A DNA stretch of 64,000 nucleotides from Pseudomonadota bacterium. GTDB lineage: Bacteria > Pseudomonadota > Gammaproteobacteria > Burkholderiales > Rhodocyclaceae. Below, piece by piece: positions 36,978 to 46,639 of the stretch (positions within the stretch are counted from its first letter, which is position 1; each line of letters opens with the position of its first letter). Under the pieces are notes generated by a model. That model was given only the letters and a program-made list of their open reading frames with translations. It was not told the DNA's origin and searched no databases. The position numbers and the translations under genes are program-made. The DNA is taken from assembly GCA_029776255.1 (NCBI GenBank), contig JAKOTN010000134.1:62001-126000 (forward strand), given 5' to 3'.

Positions 36978-37974
36978 TGCGTTCTCCGGGGAGGGTTTCG
37001 GCCTCTTCGACGGCGATGAAGTGGTCGACCTTGAGGGCGTATTGCCTGCCCTGGGTGCCGTAATGGCACTCCATCACGGCGATTTCATCGACCATGGCGA
37101 CGACTTTCGCCGGTATTTCGAGCGGTATGAAATCGCCAGCCTTCATTTTCAGAATCTCCCGCAAGGTCACGGTCGCGGTTGCCAGTTGCACCGTCATTTC
37201 GACCTCGGCGTTTTTCAATTGTTTGCGCAACATCACGATCCAGCGTTGGTCGGTCGACAATTGGTCGCTCTGCATGGCGCTGTAAAGCAGTTCGCGGATC
37301 GGTTCGATCATCGAATACGGGAAGCAGATGTGCATGTCGGCGCTGGAGCCGCCGAATTCCAGCGTGAAAGTGGTTGAGATGACTATTTCCGAGGGCGTGG
37401 CGATGTTGGCGAACTGCGAATTCATTTCCGAACGAATGTATTCGAAATTGAGGTCGTAAACCGGTTTCCACGAGCGCGAATATTCGGTGAACACCACGCC
37501 CAGGATACCTCGAATGATCCGCTGTTCGGTCGGCGTGAAGTCGCGGCCCTCGACACGGGTATGAAAACGCCCATCGCCGCCGAACATATTGTCTACGACC
37601 AGAAAAACCAGATTTGGATCGAACACGAACAACGAGGTGCCGCGCAGCGGCTTGGCAAGGACCAGATTCAGATTCGTCGGAACGACCAGATTGCGGGTGA
37701 ACTCGCTGTATTTCTGCACACGTATCGAACCGACCGAGATCTCGGCGCTGCGATGCATGTAGTTGAACAGTCCGATGCGTAGATACCGGGCGAAGCGCTC
37801 GTTGACCAGTTCCAGCGTCGGCATTCGCCCACGGACGATTCTTTCCTGTGTGCCGAGGTTGTACGGACGCGGTCCACTGCCGACATCGTCGCTTTCCTCG
37901 ATTTCCTCGGCTTCTCCGCTAACGCCCTTGAGCAGGGCATCGACTTCATCCTGGGAGAGGAAATCCGCGCTCAT
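36970..37974 (-). CDS. fliM: Flagellar motor switch protein FliM
   Basis: The 334-aa C-ring protein binds phosphorylated CheY and sets rotation direction. The N-terminal CheY-binding segment is seen as LSQDEVDALLKGVSG. The middle CheC-like domain contains the FliG-contact loop MFGGDGRF. The SpoA domain at the C-terminus includes VQLATATVTLREILKMKAGD. It lies 6 nt after fliL. Confidence 0.97.
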   Translation of the reverse strand: MSADFLSQDEVDALLKGVSGEAEEIEESDDVGSGPRPYNLGTQERIVRGRMPTLELVNERFARYLRIGLFNYMHRSAEISVGSIRVQKYSEFTRNLVVPTNLNLVLAKPLRGTSLFVFDPNLVFLVVDNMFGGDGRFHTRVEGRDFTPTEQRIIRGILGVVFTEYSRSWKPVYDLNFEYIRSEMNSQFANIATPSEIVISTTFTLEFGGSSADMHICFPYSMIEPIRELLYSAMQSDQLSTDQRWIVMLRKQLKNAEVEMTVQLATATVTLREILKMKAGDFIPLEIPAKVVAMVDEIAVMECHYGTQGRQYALKVDHFIAVEEAETLPGERNG

Positions 37975-37980
37975 TGCCGC

Positions 37981-38538
37981 TCATTGAATGATGAAAGAGG
38001 TGAATAGCACCTCCTTGATCGGAGTGTCACGTTTCTTGCCCTTGCCGGACGGCTCGAGAATGCCGTTGATTTGCTCCTTGATTTCCTCGGCCAGTTTTTC
38101 CTTGCCTTCCTTGGTGATCAGCTCGGACGCCTTCTTGCTTGACAGAATCATTGTCAGGTCATTGCGCAGCTTGGGCATGTATTGCTTGAGATGCTCGCCG
38201 GTGGCGGCGTTTTCGACTTCGACCGAAATGATCAACTGCAGAAATTGATCGCCGTTTTCCGGGACAAGATTCACGGTGAATGCGTCGATGGGAACATAAA
38301 CCGGGGCCGCTTCTTTTTCGGTCTTTTTCTTTTTGGCCGGCTTGGCTTTTTCGGCCGGGGCGTCGCCGTCTTCCTCGCTGTGTTCCGGGTCGCTCTTGAG
38401 AAGGAGATAGCCCACGGTTCCGCCAATGCCAAGCACCAGCACCACGGCGGCGATGATGATGATCAAAAGCTTCTTGTTGCTTTTTGCCGGCGCGGCCGCT
38501 TCGGTGCCTTCAGCGGCAGGTTTTGCTTCCTTGGCCAT
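37981..38538 (-). CDS. fliL: Flagellar basal-body-associated protein FliL
   Basis: The product is 185 aa. It has one membrane helix (LLIIIIAAVVLVLGIGGTVG), a charged Lys/Glu linker (EKAKPAKKKKTEKEAAPVY) and a periplasmic SPFH-like domain ending in TPIKEVLFTSFIIQ. FliL sits around the stator at the motor and supports torque. Confidence 0.93.
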   Translation of the reverse strand: MAKEAKPAAEGTEAAAPAKSNKKLLIIIIAAVVLVLGIGGTVGYLLLKSDPEHSEEDGDAPAEKAKPAKKKKTEKEAAPVYVPIDAFTVNLVPENGDQFLQLIISVEVENAATGEHLKQYMPKLRNDLTMILSSKKASELITKEGKEKLAEEIKEQINGILEPSGKGKKRDTPIKEVLFTSFIIQ

Positions 38539-38629
38539 ACGAAACGTTTCTCCTTGAAGTCTTGCGATTTACCACCAGCGAGGAATCCGGTTTGCTGACA
38601 TGCCATCGGCGGCAAACGAGTGGCAGCCT

Positions 38630-39838
38630 TTACGCAAAGATGTCGACCCGCGAACTCCCCAGACGCGCCGCCACGCCTGTCGTTGGCAGGCTGCTCGCTA
38701 AATCAATGTCAAGTATAGCGTTATCGGCCGTCTGGCGGTGCGTGCTCGGCCGTTGCTGCCGGTTGTTCGGCTGTTCGCGGAAAGATTCGCCGCCGACGCC
38801 GACTTGCCCTAGATCGATGCCGGCCGCGGCGAACATTTCGCGAAGTCGCGGTGTCGCCGTCTCGAGCGCGTTGCGGACTTCCGGATTCGCCGAGGCGAAG
38901 TAGGCGCTGGCGCTATCCTTGTCGAAATTCAAGGTGATTTCGATCGAACCCAACCGCGGTGGATTGAGCGTCAAATGAGCCTGTTGTTTGTCGTTGTGGG
39001 CGAACCACAGCAGTTTTTGGCCAAACTCGCTGTTCCAGGCGGGGTCTCTGAGCGGCGTTTGCAGCTCTTTCGGCGCGTCCGGCGTCGCGGTGGTCATGCC
39101 GTGAATTCGGTTGCTTGCCGCCTCAAGCGTGGCCAGGCCGCTGAGGGGCGCCGGCGACTCCTTGCGGTGCGATTCGGTAGACACCGTAACCTCGTCCGTC
39201 GGGGCGACGGCAAATTTTGCCGCTTGTTCGACACCGGCAACGGTCGTCGCCGTGTTTGGCGCCGGTCGGCTGTCGTCTGACAGCAGAGGCCGAGGATCGA
39301 CGGTGGTATTGGCGGGTTCGGTGTTTCCGGCTGTCGAGGCGGCGACAGGTGGTAAAGACTTGCCCGGGAAGGGATCGGGATCACTGCCCACGAGGCTGGG
39401 CGTGCCGATGGACACCGGAAGTCGCCCACCGTCGGCATCCGTGATCGTCGCCACGGCGGTGCCCGATCCCTCGTCTCGCGGTATTTCGCTCACCGGCATG
39501 GGCGGTGCGGTGACGGCGATAGCGACAGTCGGTGGGAGAGTGGTCTGCATGGTCAGCGAGGCCGCAAGATTCAAGCTCGCGTCGGATGTGGCGTCGGTGG
39601 TTTGCTCCGCTTGCCGGTCGTCACGGCGTTGCCCGGTGTCGTCCGCCGGGTTGCGAGCCAAGGGGGCTGTTCCAAAAAACAGCGATGCGCCTTGCGCATC
39701 GGTAAGCACGTTGGCGGTCGATTGTGCCAGCGCGCTCGCGAAATCGAGCGTGTCGTTACCGGCAACCGAGGGGCGGAAGGTGTCGCCTGCCGCGTCCTGG
39801 GCGCGTCGGGCGAGGCTTGAAACGATACTGATACTCAT
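38630..39838 (-). CDS. fliK: Flagellar hook-length control protein FliK
   Basis: The product is 402 aa. The Pro/Thr/Ala-rich N-terminal two thirds is low-complexity, as in other FliKs where it acts as the ruler. The conserved C-terminal switch domain is LTLNPPRLGSIEITLNFDKD followed by TATPRLREMFAAAGIDLGQV. GAGGAAA lies before ATG 39838, which sets the start. The C-terminal 60 residues after GESFREQPNN are variable. Confidence 0.93.
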   Translation of the reverse strand: MSISIVSSLARRAQDAAGDTFRPSVAGNDTLDFASALAQSTANVLTDAQGASLFFGTAPLARNPADDTGQRRDDRQAEQTTDATSDASLNLAASLTMQTTLPPTVAIAVTAPPMPVSEIPRDEGSGTAVATITDADGGRLPVSIGTPSLVGSDPDPFPGKSLPPVAASTAGNTEPANTTVDPRPLLSDDSRPAPNTATTVAGVEQAAKFAVAPTDEVTVSTESHRKESPAPLSGLATLEAASNRIHGMTTATPDAPKELQTPLRDPAWNSEFGQKLLWFAHNDKQQAHLTLNPPRLGSIEITLNFDKDSASAYFASANPEVRNALETATPRLREMFAAAGIDLGQVGVGGESFREQPNNRQQRPSTHRQTADNAILDIDLASSLPTTGVAARLGSSRVDIFA

Positions 39839-39898
39839 GATTTTTCCTCTTGGCGGCGTGTTCACCGTTCGAGAGCAAAAATCATGCCGCTTGATGAT

Positions 39899-40345
39899 TC
39901 AGCGTGTGTGTTCGTCGTCGCCGACGCGGGCCGCGAATTCGTCCTGATTTTTTTGTTCCTGCCGGAGTTCGAGACGGGCTTCGTTGGCCTGATGGCGATC
40001 GGCCAGCGCGTCGATGGCTTTGTGCTTGGCGCGCTGGCGTTGCCACTCCAGTTGTCCGGCGGCGGTGTGTTGGCGTTGAAGCGCGACCGCGTGCTGCTGT
40101 TGCTGGATGGCTTCGTCGAGACGATTGAGAAATTCCTGATAATTCAATAAATCCGCTTGCCTTAATCCATTTTGGGTGGCTTGACGAAAGCGCGCGAAAT
40201 AGTCGTCGCGATACCCTTTCAACATGTCGAGTTTACGTTGTGCGTCCTGCTCGGCGGCGATCAGGCGAGCAAGTTGTCGTGTCGCCTCGTCGGTGCGCGT
40301 TTGCAACAGATCGAGGACGATTTGCAGTGAAAAGGGTTTGGTCAC
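39899..40345 (-). CDS. fliJ: Flagellar export chaperone FliJ
   Basis: The 148-aa, almost entirely coiled-coil protein starts MTKPFSLQIVLDLLQTRTDE. FliJ sits in the centre of the FliI hexamer, resembling the gamma subunit of F-type ATPases, and couples to FlhA. The family has little sequence conservation, so the call rests on the start, the coiled coil and the position between fliI and fliK. Confidence 0.9.
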   Translation of the reverse strand: MTKPFSLQIVLDLLQTRTDEATRQLARLIAAEQDAQRKLDMLKGYRDDYFARFRQATQNGLRQADLLNYQEFLNRLDEAIQQQQHAVALQRQHTAAGQLEWQRQRAKHKAIDALADRHQANEARLELRQEQKNQDEFAARVGDDEHTR

Positions 40346-40400
40346 GGCGTGATAGTGCTAGGAGTTCATGCGTGGACGCGTCGCCGCCTGGGGCACAAGG

Positions 40401-41819
40401 TCAGGCGCCTTGGCGGAACAGGGCTTGCAATTGCCCCACGCTGCTGTCGAAATCGGCGCGCTGGTTCAGGTTTTGCTGTAGCAGGGCTTCGAATTTGGGG
40501 TACATGGCGATGGCCTGGTCGAGTTGCGGGTCCGATCCTGCGGCATACGCGCCGACGCTGATCAGGTCGCGCGATCGCTGATAGCGCGAAAAAAGACTTT
40601 TAAAGCGGCGGATGTGGTCAAGATGCGGTGGGCTGACCAAGTTGACCATCGCGCGCGAGATCGACTGTTCGATGTCGATCGCCGGGTAATGCCCGCCGTC
40701 GGCCAATGTCCGCGACAGCACGATGTGCCCGTCCAGAATGGCGCGGGCGGAATCGGCGATCGGGTCTTGCTGATCGTCGCCTTCGGCAAGAACCGTATAA
40801 AAACCGGTGATTGAACCGCCGCCATCGCCGCCGTTGCCGGCCCGTTCGACCAGTTGCGGCAGGCGCGCGAAAACCGACGGCGGATAGCCACGCGTGACCG
40901 GCGGCTCGCCGATGGCCAGCGCGATCTCGCGTTGCGCCATGGCGTAGCGGGTCAGGGAATCCATGATCAGCAGGACGTGCCGGCCTTGATCGCGGAAATG
41001 TTCGGCGATGCATGTGGCGTAGGCGGCGCCCTGCAAGCGCATCAATGGGCTGACGTCGGCCGGCGCGGCGACGACCACCGAGCGGCGCAGTCCTTCCTCG
41101 CCGAGAATCTGCTCGATGAATTCCTTCACTTCGCGGCCGCGCTCGCCGATCAGGCCGACGACGATCACTTCCGCCGCGGTGTAGCGGGCCATCATGCCCA
41201 GCAACACGCTCTTGCCGACACCGGAACCGGCGAACAAGCCCATTCGCTGGCCACGCCCGACGCACAGCAGCGCGTTGACGGCGCGTACGCCGACATCGAG
41301 CGCGGTGTCTATCGGCGCTCTCGACATCGGATTGACCGGGCGGCTTTGCAGTGGCCGCATGGCACTGGGGTTGAGCGGGCCGAGCCGGTCGAGAGGGCGG
41401 CCGGCGCCGTCCAGCACGCGGCCAAGCAGGGAATCGCCCACCGGCACCAGTTTGGCCCGGTCGATCGAGCGGCGGCGTGCCGGCGGTGCTTGTCCGATGC
41501 GTGGCGGCTGGCTCGGCGTTTCGAGGGCCAGCACTCTCGCGCCAGGCGACAGACCGTAGACATCCTCCGAGGGCATCAGGTACAGCCGCTCGCCGTTGAA
41601 ACCGACAACTTCGGCTTCGATCGGCGAGCCGCCCATCGGCATGATCCGGCACGAGCTGCCGAGCGGCAGTTTTAGCCCGGAGGCTTCCATGACCAGGCCG
41701 TTGATGCGCGTCAGATGGCCGCTGGGAAGCAATGAACTGACCTGGGAGGCGGTTTGCCGGCAGCCTTCGAGAAAGCGTCGCCAGTCGGCGATATGTCGGT
41801 TCTCCGGCATGCCGCTCAT
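40401..41819 (-). CDS. fliI: Flagellum-specific ATPase FliI
   Basis: The product is 472 aa. FliI is the hexameric ATPase of flagellar protein export. Walker A is [20 protein letters not shown], Walker B is [20 protein letters not shown], and [20 protein letters not shown] is the family signature. ATG 41819 overlaps the fliH stop as ATGA; an upstream in-frame start would intrude further into fliH. Confidence 0.96.
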   Translation of the reverse strand: MSGMPENRHIADWRRFLEGCRQTASQVSSLLPSGHLTRINGLVMEASGLKLPLGSSCRIMPMGGSPIEAEVVGFNGERLYLMPSEDVYGLSPGARVLALETPSQPPRIGQAPPARRRSIDRAKLVPVGDSLLGRVLDGAGRPLDRLGPLNPSAMRPLQSRPVNPMSRAPIDTALDVGVRAVNALLCVGRGQRMGLFAGSGVGKSVLLGMMARYTAAEVIVVGLIGERGREVKEFIEQILGEEGLRRSVVVAAPADVSPLMRLQGAAYATCIAEHFRDQGRHVLLIMDSLTRYAMAQREIALAIGEPPVTRGYPPSVFARLPQLVERAGNGGDGGGSITGFYTVLAEGDDQQDPIADSARAILDGHIVLSRTLADGGHYPAIDIEQSISRAMVNLVSPPHLDHIRRFKSLFSRYQRSRDLISVGAYAAGSDPQLDQAIAMYPKFEALLQQNLNQRADFDSSVGQLQALFRQGA

Positions 41820-42538
41820 CGCGAGGCGGGTTCTTTCTCGGTTTGCAGCCATTCGTGGCTGACGCCAATCGCTTCGACGACACGCCGCCAGCGCGTTTCA
41901 AGCGTGGCATCGACTTCGCTGGCGCCCAGTTCGACACGACAGCCACCGGCGGTCAGCGTCGGATCGTCGATGATCCGCCAATTGCCGTGCGAGAGCTGAT
42001 CGCCCAACTGGGCGCGTACCAAGGCGGCGTCATCGGGATGAACGAACAGCAGCGGGTGTCCGCCATGATAAGCGTGCAGCGTGGTCACCGCCTCGCGGAC
42101 CACCGGGAGCAGCAATTCGGGTTTCACGCGCAGGCTTTGCCGCAGCACCTGTCTGGCGATTTCGATGGACAAGGCCAGCAGTTGATCGGCGACGCCCTGA
42201 TCGATGGTGTGCAGGGCGTGTTGCAAGCCGCTCATCACTGCCTCGATCCGGTCCGCGACCTCCTGTGCGGCGGTGATGCCTTCCTGGTAGCCGGCGGCGT
42301 AACCCGCGACATGCGCTTCGCGATGAATTTGCTCGATCTCTTCGGCGGTCGGCAGCGGCACGGTCGGCGGCGCTGGAGGGGACTCTTCCTCGATCGGCGC
42401 CTGCTCGGTGACCAGAGGCTCGTCCGGCGGGTCTTCCGGCGGCGCCTGCTCTTCGGCGGCGCGCTGCTGTTCGTCGAAGGCGGCGATTTCCCAGCGCTGG
42501 TAGGCGGTGAGATTTTCCTTGGGAATCCATCGGCTCAT
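41816..42538 (-). CDS. fliH: Flagellar assembly protein FliH
   Basis: The product is 240 aa. FliH binds FliI as a dimer, regulates its ATPase and links it to FliN at the C ring. The N-terminus is Pro/Glu-rich. The coiled region [20 protein letters not shown] has the AxxxG/GxxxG steps typical of FliH. The C-terminal domain contains [20 protein letters not shown]. Confidence 0.94.
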   Translation of the reverse strand: MSRWIPKENLTAYQRWEIAAFDEQQRAAEEQAPPEDPPDEPLVTEQAPIEEESPPAPPTVPLPTAEEIEQIHREAHVAGYAAGYQEGITAAQEVADRIEAVMSGLQHALHTIDQGVADQLLALSIEIARQVLRQSLRVKPELLLPVVREAVTTLHAYHGGHPLLFVHPDDAALVRAQLGDQLSHGNWRIIDDPTLTAGGCRVELGASEVDATLETRWRRVVEAIGVSHEWLQTEKEPASR

Positions 42539-42553
42539 TTGCGTGGCGCTCGC

Positions 42554-43552
42554 TTAGACCATTTCCTCGCCGCCGGCGCCGCCGAGCACGATCTGCCCCT
42601 CGTCGGCCAGGCGGCGGACGATCTTGAGGATTTCCTTTTGCTCCGCTTCGACTTCCGACAGGCGGACCGGCCCCCGCGATTCGAGGTCCTCGCGCAACAT
42701 TTCGCCGGCGCGTTGCGACATGTTCTTGAAAATTTTCTCGCGCAGGGTTTCGGTTGCGCCCTTCATCGCCAGGATCAACGATTCCGACTGGATTTCGCGC
42801 AACAGCAACTGAATGGCGCGGTCGTCGAGATCGAGCAGGTTCTCGAAAACGAACATCTCGTCGAGGATTTTTTGCGCCAGATCGGGATCGTATTCGCGAA
42901 TCGAATCGACCACCGCGGTTTCGCTGGCCGTGCCCATGAAGTTGAGAATGTCGGCCACTTTGCGCACGCCGCCCATCGCCGATTTCTTGATGTTCGCGGA
43001 ACCCGAGAGCAGCCGGAGCATGACGTCGTTCAATTCCTTCAAGGCTTCAGGCTGAATGCCCTCCAGCGTGGCGATACGCAAGACCACGTCGTTGCGCAGT
43101 CGGTCGGAGAACTGCTTGAGAATGTCGCTGGTGTGATCGGGGGCGAGGTGCACCAGGATGGTGGCGATGATTTGCGGGTGCTCGTTCTTGATCAGATCGG
43201 CGACGGTCGGCGCATCCATCCATTTCAGGCCTTCGATACCGTTGGTGTCGCCGGGTTGCAGAATGCGTGAGATCAGATTGGAGGCTTTGTCGTCGCCCAG
43301 GGCCTTGGTCAGCACCGAGCGGACGTAGGCGTCGGTATCGATATGCACGGCGGCGGATTCGCGCGCCTCGGTCAAGAAATCGGTCAGCACGCCATCCACT
43401 CGCCCTCGCGGCACCGATTTCAGGGCCGCCATGGCGTGCCCCAGTTTTTGCACTTCTTTTGGACCGAGGTGCTTGAGTACTTCAGCGGCGTGGTCGGTGC
43501 CGAGCGAAATCAACAGGATCGCGCTTTTTTCGACCGGATCGTCATCTGGCAT
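42554..43552 (-). CDS. fliG: Flagellar motor switch protein FliG
   Basis: The product is 332 aa. FliG contacts FliF and the stator to produce torque. EHPQIIATILVHLAPDHTSD is the conserved EHPQ motif of the middle domain. The torque helix region MFVFENLLDLDDRAIQLLLR carries the charged residues that face MotA. The gene start overlaps the fliF stop by 11 nt. Confidence 0.97.
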   Translation of the reverse strand: MPDDDPVEKSAILLISLGTDHAAEVLKHLGPKEVQKLGHAMAALKSVPRGRVDGVLTDFLTEARESAAVHIDTDAYVRSVLTKALGDDKASNLISRILQPGDTNGIEGLKWMDAPTVADLIKNEHPQIIATILVHLAPDHTSDILKQFSDRLRNDVVLRIATLEGIQPEALKELNDVMLRLLSGSANIKKSAMGGVRKVADILNFMGTASETAVVDSIREYDPDLAQKILDEMFVFENLLDLDDRAIQLLLREIQSESLILAMKGATETLREKIFKNMSQRAGEMLREDLESRGPVRLSEVEAEQKEILKIVRRLADEGQIVLGGAGGEEMV

Positions 43553-45278
43553 TGGCGTTCATCCATTCCTTGATGATATTGGCGACGATCTGCGGTTCCT
43601 GCTCCGCGAGCGCGCACGCTTCGGCGATTTTCTTGTCCAGCAATTCGTTGGCGGTCCGCACGTGTTCTCCTCCTTCTTCCTCGCCTTCTTCGCCGGCCAT
43701 CACATCGAGCCGGCCACCGACGACGGCCATCTCGGGTTCAGGCGGCGGCAGCATGGTTTTCAGCAGCGGACGAACGACGCCGAGCAGCAGGTAGGCGATG
43801 ATGGCGGCAATGGCGGCGTATTTGAACAACTCCTTGGCCATGGACATCGTTTCCGGGTCACGCCATACCGGCAATCCCTCGTCCTTTTCGACGACGGTAA
43901 ACGGCGCGTTGGCCACCGAAAGGGTGTCGCCGCGTTCCTGGCTGAAGCCCATGGCTTCCTTGACCAAGTCGTTGATCTGTTTTATTTCGGCATCGGGGAG
44001 CGGTTTGTTGGCCGGTTTGCCGTCCTTGCCGATTTCCTTGCGTTGATTGACCACCACCGCCGCCGACAGCCGTTTGATCGTGCCCAATGCCTGCTTGACG
44101 TGACGCACGGTCTTGTCGAGTTCGTAGTTGATCGTGGAGTTCTTGCTGGTGCTGAGCGGCTGTCCGACATTGGCGATCTGCGCCTGGACGCCGGCGGCGT
44201 TGATCTGCCCTGGCACCGGGGCCTGATTTCCAGCCGTGGCGCCGGCGCCCGCCACCGGTGGCCGGGTCAGCGGCGCGGTGGCGGGCGCCGGCGGTTGATT
44301 GGTCAACGCACCCGGCACGCCCTGCGCCGATGGGCTGGTGCTGGCGGTTTCGCTGGTCTGCTGGCTGCGGATGCTGATGTCCGGCGGCGTGGTGTTCGGG
44401 CGATGCGTCTCGGCGGTCTGTTCGGCTTGCGAAAAGTCGATATCGGCGGCGATCTGGACTCGCGCGTTGCCGGCACCGACGATCGGCGTCAGGATGTCCT
44501 CGACACGCTTGATGATGCTGGCCTCGACTTCCTGAATGTACTTGACCTGCGTCGGGTCGAGGCCCGCTTCGAGCAGCTTGCTTTTCATCTGCGAAATCAG
44601 CGCGCCGCTCTGGTCGAGCAGGGTGACGCTGCCGGCCGCCAGCTGCGGCACGCTGGCGGCGACCAGGTTCTGGATGCCGGCGATTTGCGTCGGTTCCAGC
44701 GTTCGTCCGGGGTAGAGGTTGAGCAGCACCGAGGCGGACGGTTTTTGCTCTTCGCGCATGAACACGCTCGGTTTGGGAATGGCCAGATGGACGCGTGCCG
44801 CCTGAACGGCGGCGATGGATTGAATGGTGCGCGCCAGCTCGCCTTCCAGCCCACGCTGGTAATTGATCTGTTCGGCGAATTGGCTGATGCCGAACTTCTG
44901 GTTTTCCATCAGTTCGAAACCGACGGCGCCGCCTCGAGGCAACCCCTGCGAGGCCAGGCGCAGCCGCACGTCATGGACGCGGCTACCGGGAACCATGATC
45001 GCGCTACCGGACTCGTTGAACTTGTACTGCACGTTCATTTGCTCCAGCGCGGCGATGATCGCGCCGCCGTCCCGTTCGCCGACATTCGAGAACAGAATCT
45101 TGAACTCACTTTGCCGGAACAAGGTTCCGGCGGCGACCAGCAGGGCGATCACCGCGGCGATCGCCACCATCAGCATCACTTTCTGACGGTTGTTCAAGCG
45201 CGCCAATGCTTGACGGGCGCGGTCCAACAACGTGTCCGCGCCCGCGTTTTCGGTGATCTCGGTTTCGGCTGTCGCCAT
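43542..45278 (-). CDS. fliF: Flagellar MS-ring protein FliF
   Basis: The 578-aa protein has two membrane helices (VMLMVAIAAVIALLVAAGTL near residues 35-55; AAIAAIIAYLLLGVVRPLL near 485). The periplasmic ring-building motifs include ARTIQSIAAVQAARVHLAIP and SASVLLNLYPGRTLEPTQIA. The region after residue 330 is Pro/Ala/Gly-rich. The acidic C-terminal tail binds FliG. It is first in the left-running fli operon. Confidence 0.97.
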   Translation of the reverse strand: MATAETEITENAGADTLLDRARQALARLNNRQKVMLMVAIAAVIALLVAAGTLFRQSEFKILFSNVGERDGGAIIAALEQMNVQYKFNESGSAIMVPGSRVHDVRLRLASQGLPRGGAVGFELMENQKFGISQFAEQINYQRGLEGELARTIQSIAAVQAARVHLAIPKPSVFMREEQKPSASVLLNLYPGRTLEPTQIAGIQNLVAASVPQLAAGSVTLLDQSGALISQMKSKLLEAGLDPTQVKYIQEVEASIIKRVEDILTPIVGAGNARVQIAADIDFSQAEQTAETHRPNTTPPDISIRSQQTSETASTSPSAQGVPGALTNQPPAPATAPLTRPPVAGAGATAGNQAPVPGQINAAGVQAQIANVGQPLSTSKNSTINYELDKTVRHVKQALGTIKRLSAAVVVNQRKEIGKDGKPANKPLPDAEIKQINDLVKEAMGFSQERGDTLSVANAPFTVVEKDEGLPVWRDPETMSMAKELFKYAAIAAIIAYLLLGVVRPLLKTMLPPPEPEMAVVGGRLDVMAGEEGEEEGGEHVRTANELLDKKIAEACALAEQEPQIVANIIKEWMNANAR

Positions 45279-45383
45279 GCTCGCAGTAAAGTGGAAAGCC
45301 TGCGATCAAGCAGGCAAAAAGCGCAAAAACGCTGATAAATAATCTACTATTGTAGCGGCTAATTGCCTTGGACTTTCCAAACC
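45279..45383. promoter_or_regulatory. Divergent fliF / flrB control region with three small inverted repeats
   Basis: 105 bp between the fliF and flrB starts. Three short inverted repeats follow each other: GCCTGC-GATCAA-GCAGGC (45298-45315), AGCG-CAAAAA-CGCT (45320-45333) and CTAC-TATT-GTAG (45344-45355), with centres 20 and 23 bp apart. The segment is AT-richer than its surroundings (GATAAATAATCTAC). I found no good -24/-12 element here in either direction, so the promoters remain undefined. Confidence 0.45.
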
Positions 45384-46574
45384 ATGAGCGAAGTCGCACA
45401 AATGCCGGGCTCCGAAAGCAAGGCGCAAGAGTTGCAACGGGCCTTCGATGTCTTCAATCAGGTGTCGCTGACACTGACGCAGTCGTATCGGGAATTGCAA
45501 GGTCGCGTCGAGTCGCTGACCGCCGAACTGGCGATCGCCAACGGCGAATTGCGCCGGCAATACGAAGAAAAACAGGCGCTTTCCGAACGTTTGTCGTTAT
45601 TGCTCGAAGCCTTGCCGGCGGGTGTCGTGGTGGTCGACGGCGCGGCGGCGGTCAGCGAGGCGAATCCCGCCGCCGGCCGGATGTTCGAGCAATCGATAGT
45701 CGGTGAGAATTGGCCGGCATTCGCGCGGACCCGGCTGGTGGCCACCGGCGCGCCGGACGAATGGCGGTTCGACGCGCGGCGGTTGACCATCGCCGAGAGC
45801 ACGCTCGATTCCACCGGCGGCAAAATTCTGTTGATCCACGACGTGACCGCCGCGCACGAGTTGAAAGCCGAACTGGAAAGAAACCAACGTCTGGCGGCGA
45901 TGGGTGAAATGGCTGCTTCGCTCGCCCATCAGTTGCGCACGCCGCTGGCCGCGGCGCTGCTTTACAGCGCCAATCTGGCCCAGCCGGACCTCGCCGACGC
46001 GGCGCGCATCCGTTTCGCCGGCAAGGCCAGCGCCCAACTTCGGCGTCTGGAGCGCCTGATTCAGGAAGTGCTGCTCTTCGCGCGCGGCGAAAGTCTGGGC
46101 CGCGACCGGCTGCCGGTGACGCAACTGCTTGGCGAGGCGGCGCAGACCGTCGAGCCGCTGTTCGCCGAGAAACAGGTCGCGTTGCGGATCGGTGGCGAGC
46201 CCAGCGGCGGTCTGGCGGGCGCCATGATCAACGGCAGCCGCAAGGCCCTGGTCGGTGCGCTGTTGAATTTGCTTGAAAATGCCTTGCAAGCTTGTGCGAA
46301 GGGTGGTCAGGTGCGGCTTGAGGCGACACTGGCCGACGGGCAGGTGTGCATCGGTGTGCGGGATAACGGTGCCGGCATTCCGCCCGAGATTTGCCAGCGC
46401 GTTTTCGAACCCTTCTTCACCACGCGCGGCCACGGTACCGGCCTGGGGTTGGCGATTGCCCTCGGCGTCGCCCGCGCGCACGGCGGTCGCATCGATGTCA
46501 GTTCGGTGCTTGGCGAGGGGTCGCTATTCGTGATCGTCCTGCCCGTCGAACCCCTCGGTGGACAGGACGATTGA
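45384..46574 (+). CDS. flrB: Flagellar two-component sensor kinase FlrB/FleS
   Basis: The product is 396 aa. It is cytoplasmic: no membrane segments are seen. Order: N-terminal coiled coil, a PAS-like segment (LLEALPAGVVVVDGAAAVSE), HisKA with SLAHQLRTPLAAALL (phospho-acceptor H182), and HATPase with LENALQACAKGG, VRDNGAGIP and GTGLGLAIALGVARAHGG. It is expected to phosphorylate FlrC, encoded 65 nt downstream. The naming by analogy to Vibrio FlrB and Pseudomonas FleS rests on context. Confidence 0.92.
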   Translation: MSEVAQMPGSESKAQELQRAFDVFNQVSLTLTQSYRELQGRVESLTAELAIANGELRRQYEEKQALSERLSLLLEALPAGVVVVDGAAAVSEANPAAGRMFEQSIVGENWPAFARTRLVATGAPDEWRFDARRLTIAESTLDSTGGKILLIHDVTAAHELKAELERNQRLAAMGEMAASLAHQLRTPLAAALLYSANLAQPDLADAARIRFAGKASAQLRRLERLIQEVLLFARGESLGRDRLPVTQLLGEAAQTVEPLFAEKQVALRIGGEPSGGLAGAMINGSRKALVGALLNLLENALQACAKGGQVRLEATLADGQVCIGVRDNGAGIPPEICQRVFEPFFTTRGHGTGLGLAIALGVARAHGGRIDVSSVLGEGSLFVIVLPVEPLGGQDD

Positions 46575-46639
46575 AAAAGAACGCCTGAGGCTTGTGGGAC
46601 GATGAACGCCATCCGCGCAACCACGGAGAAGAAAAGCGA

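Noticed and set aside
43431-45335. 634-aa plus-strand open frame opposite fliF
   Set aside because: Shadow of fliF, low-complexity His/Gly/Arg composition.
45279-45383. Sigma-54 element for fliF (TGGAAAGTCCAAGGCA on the minus strand)
   Set aside because: GG-N10-GC spacing is right but the -24 and -12 flanks match poorly.
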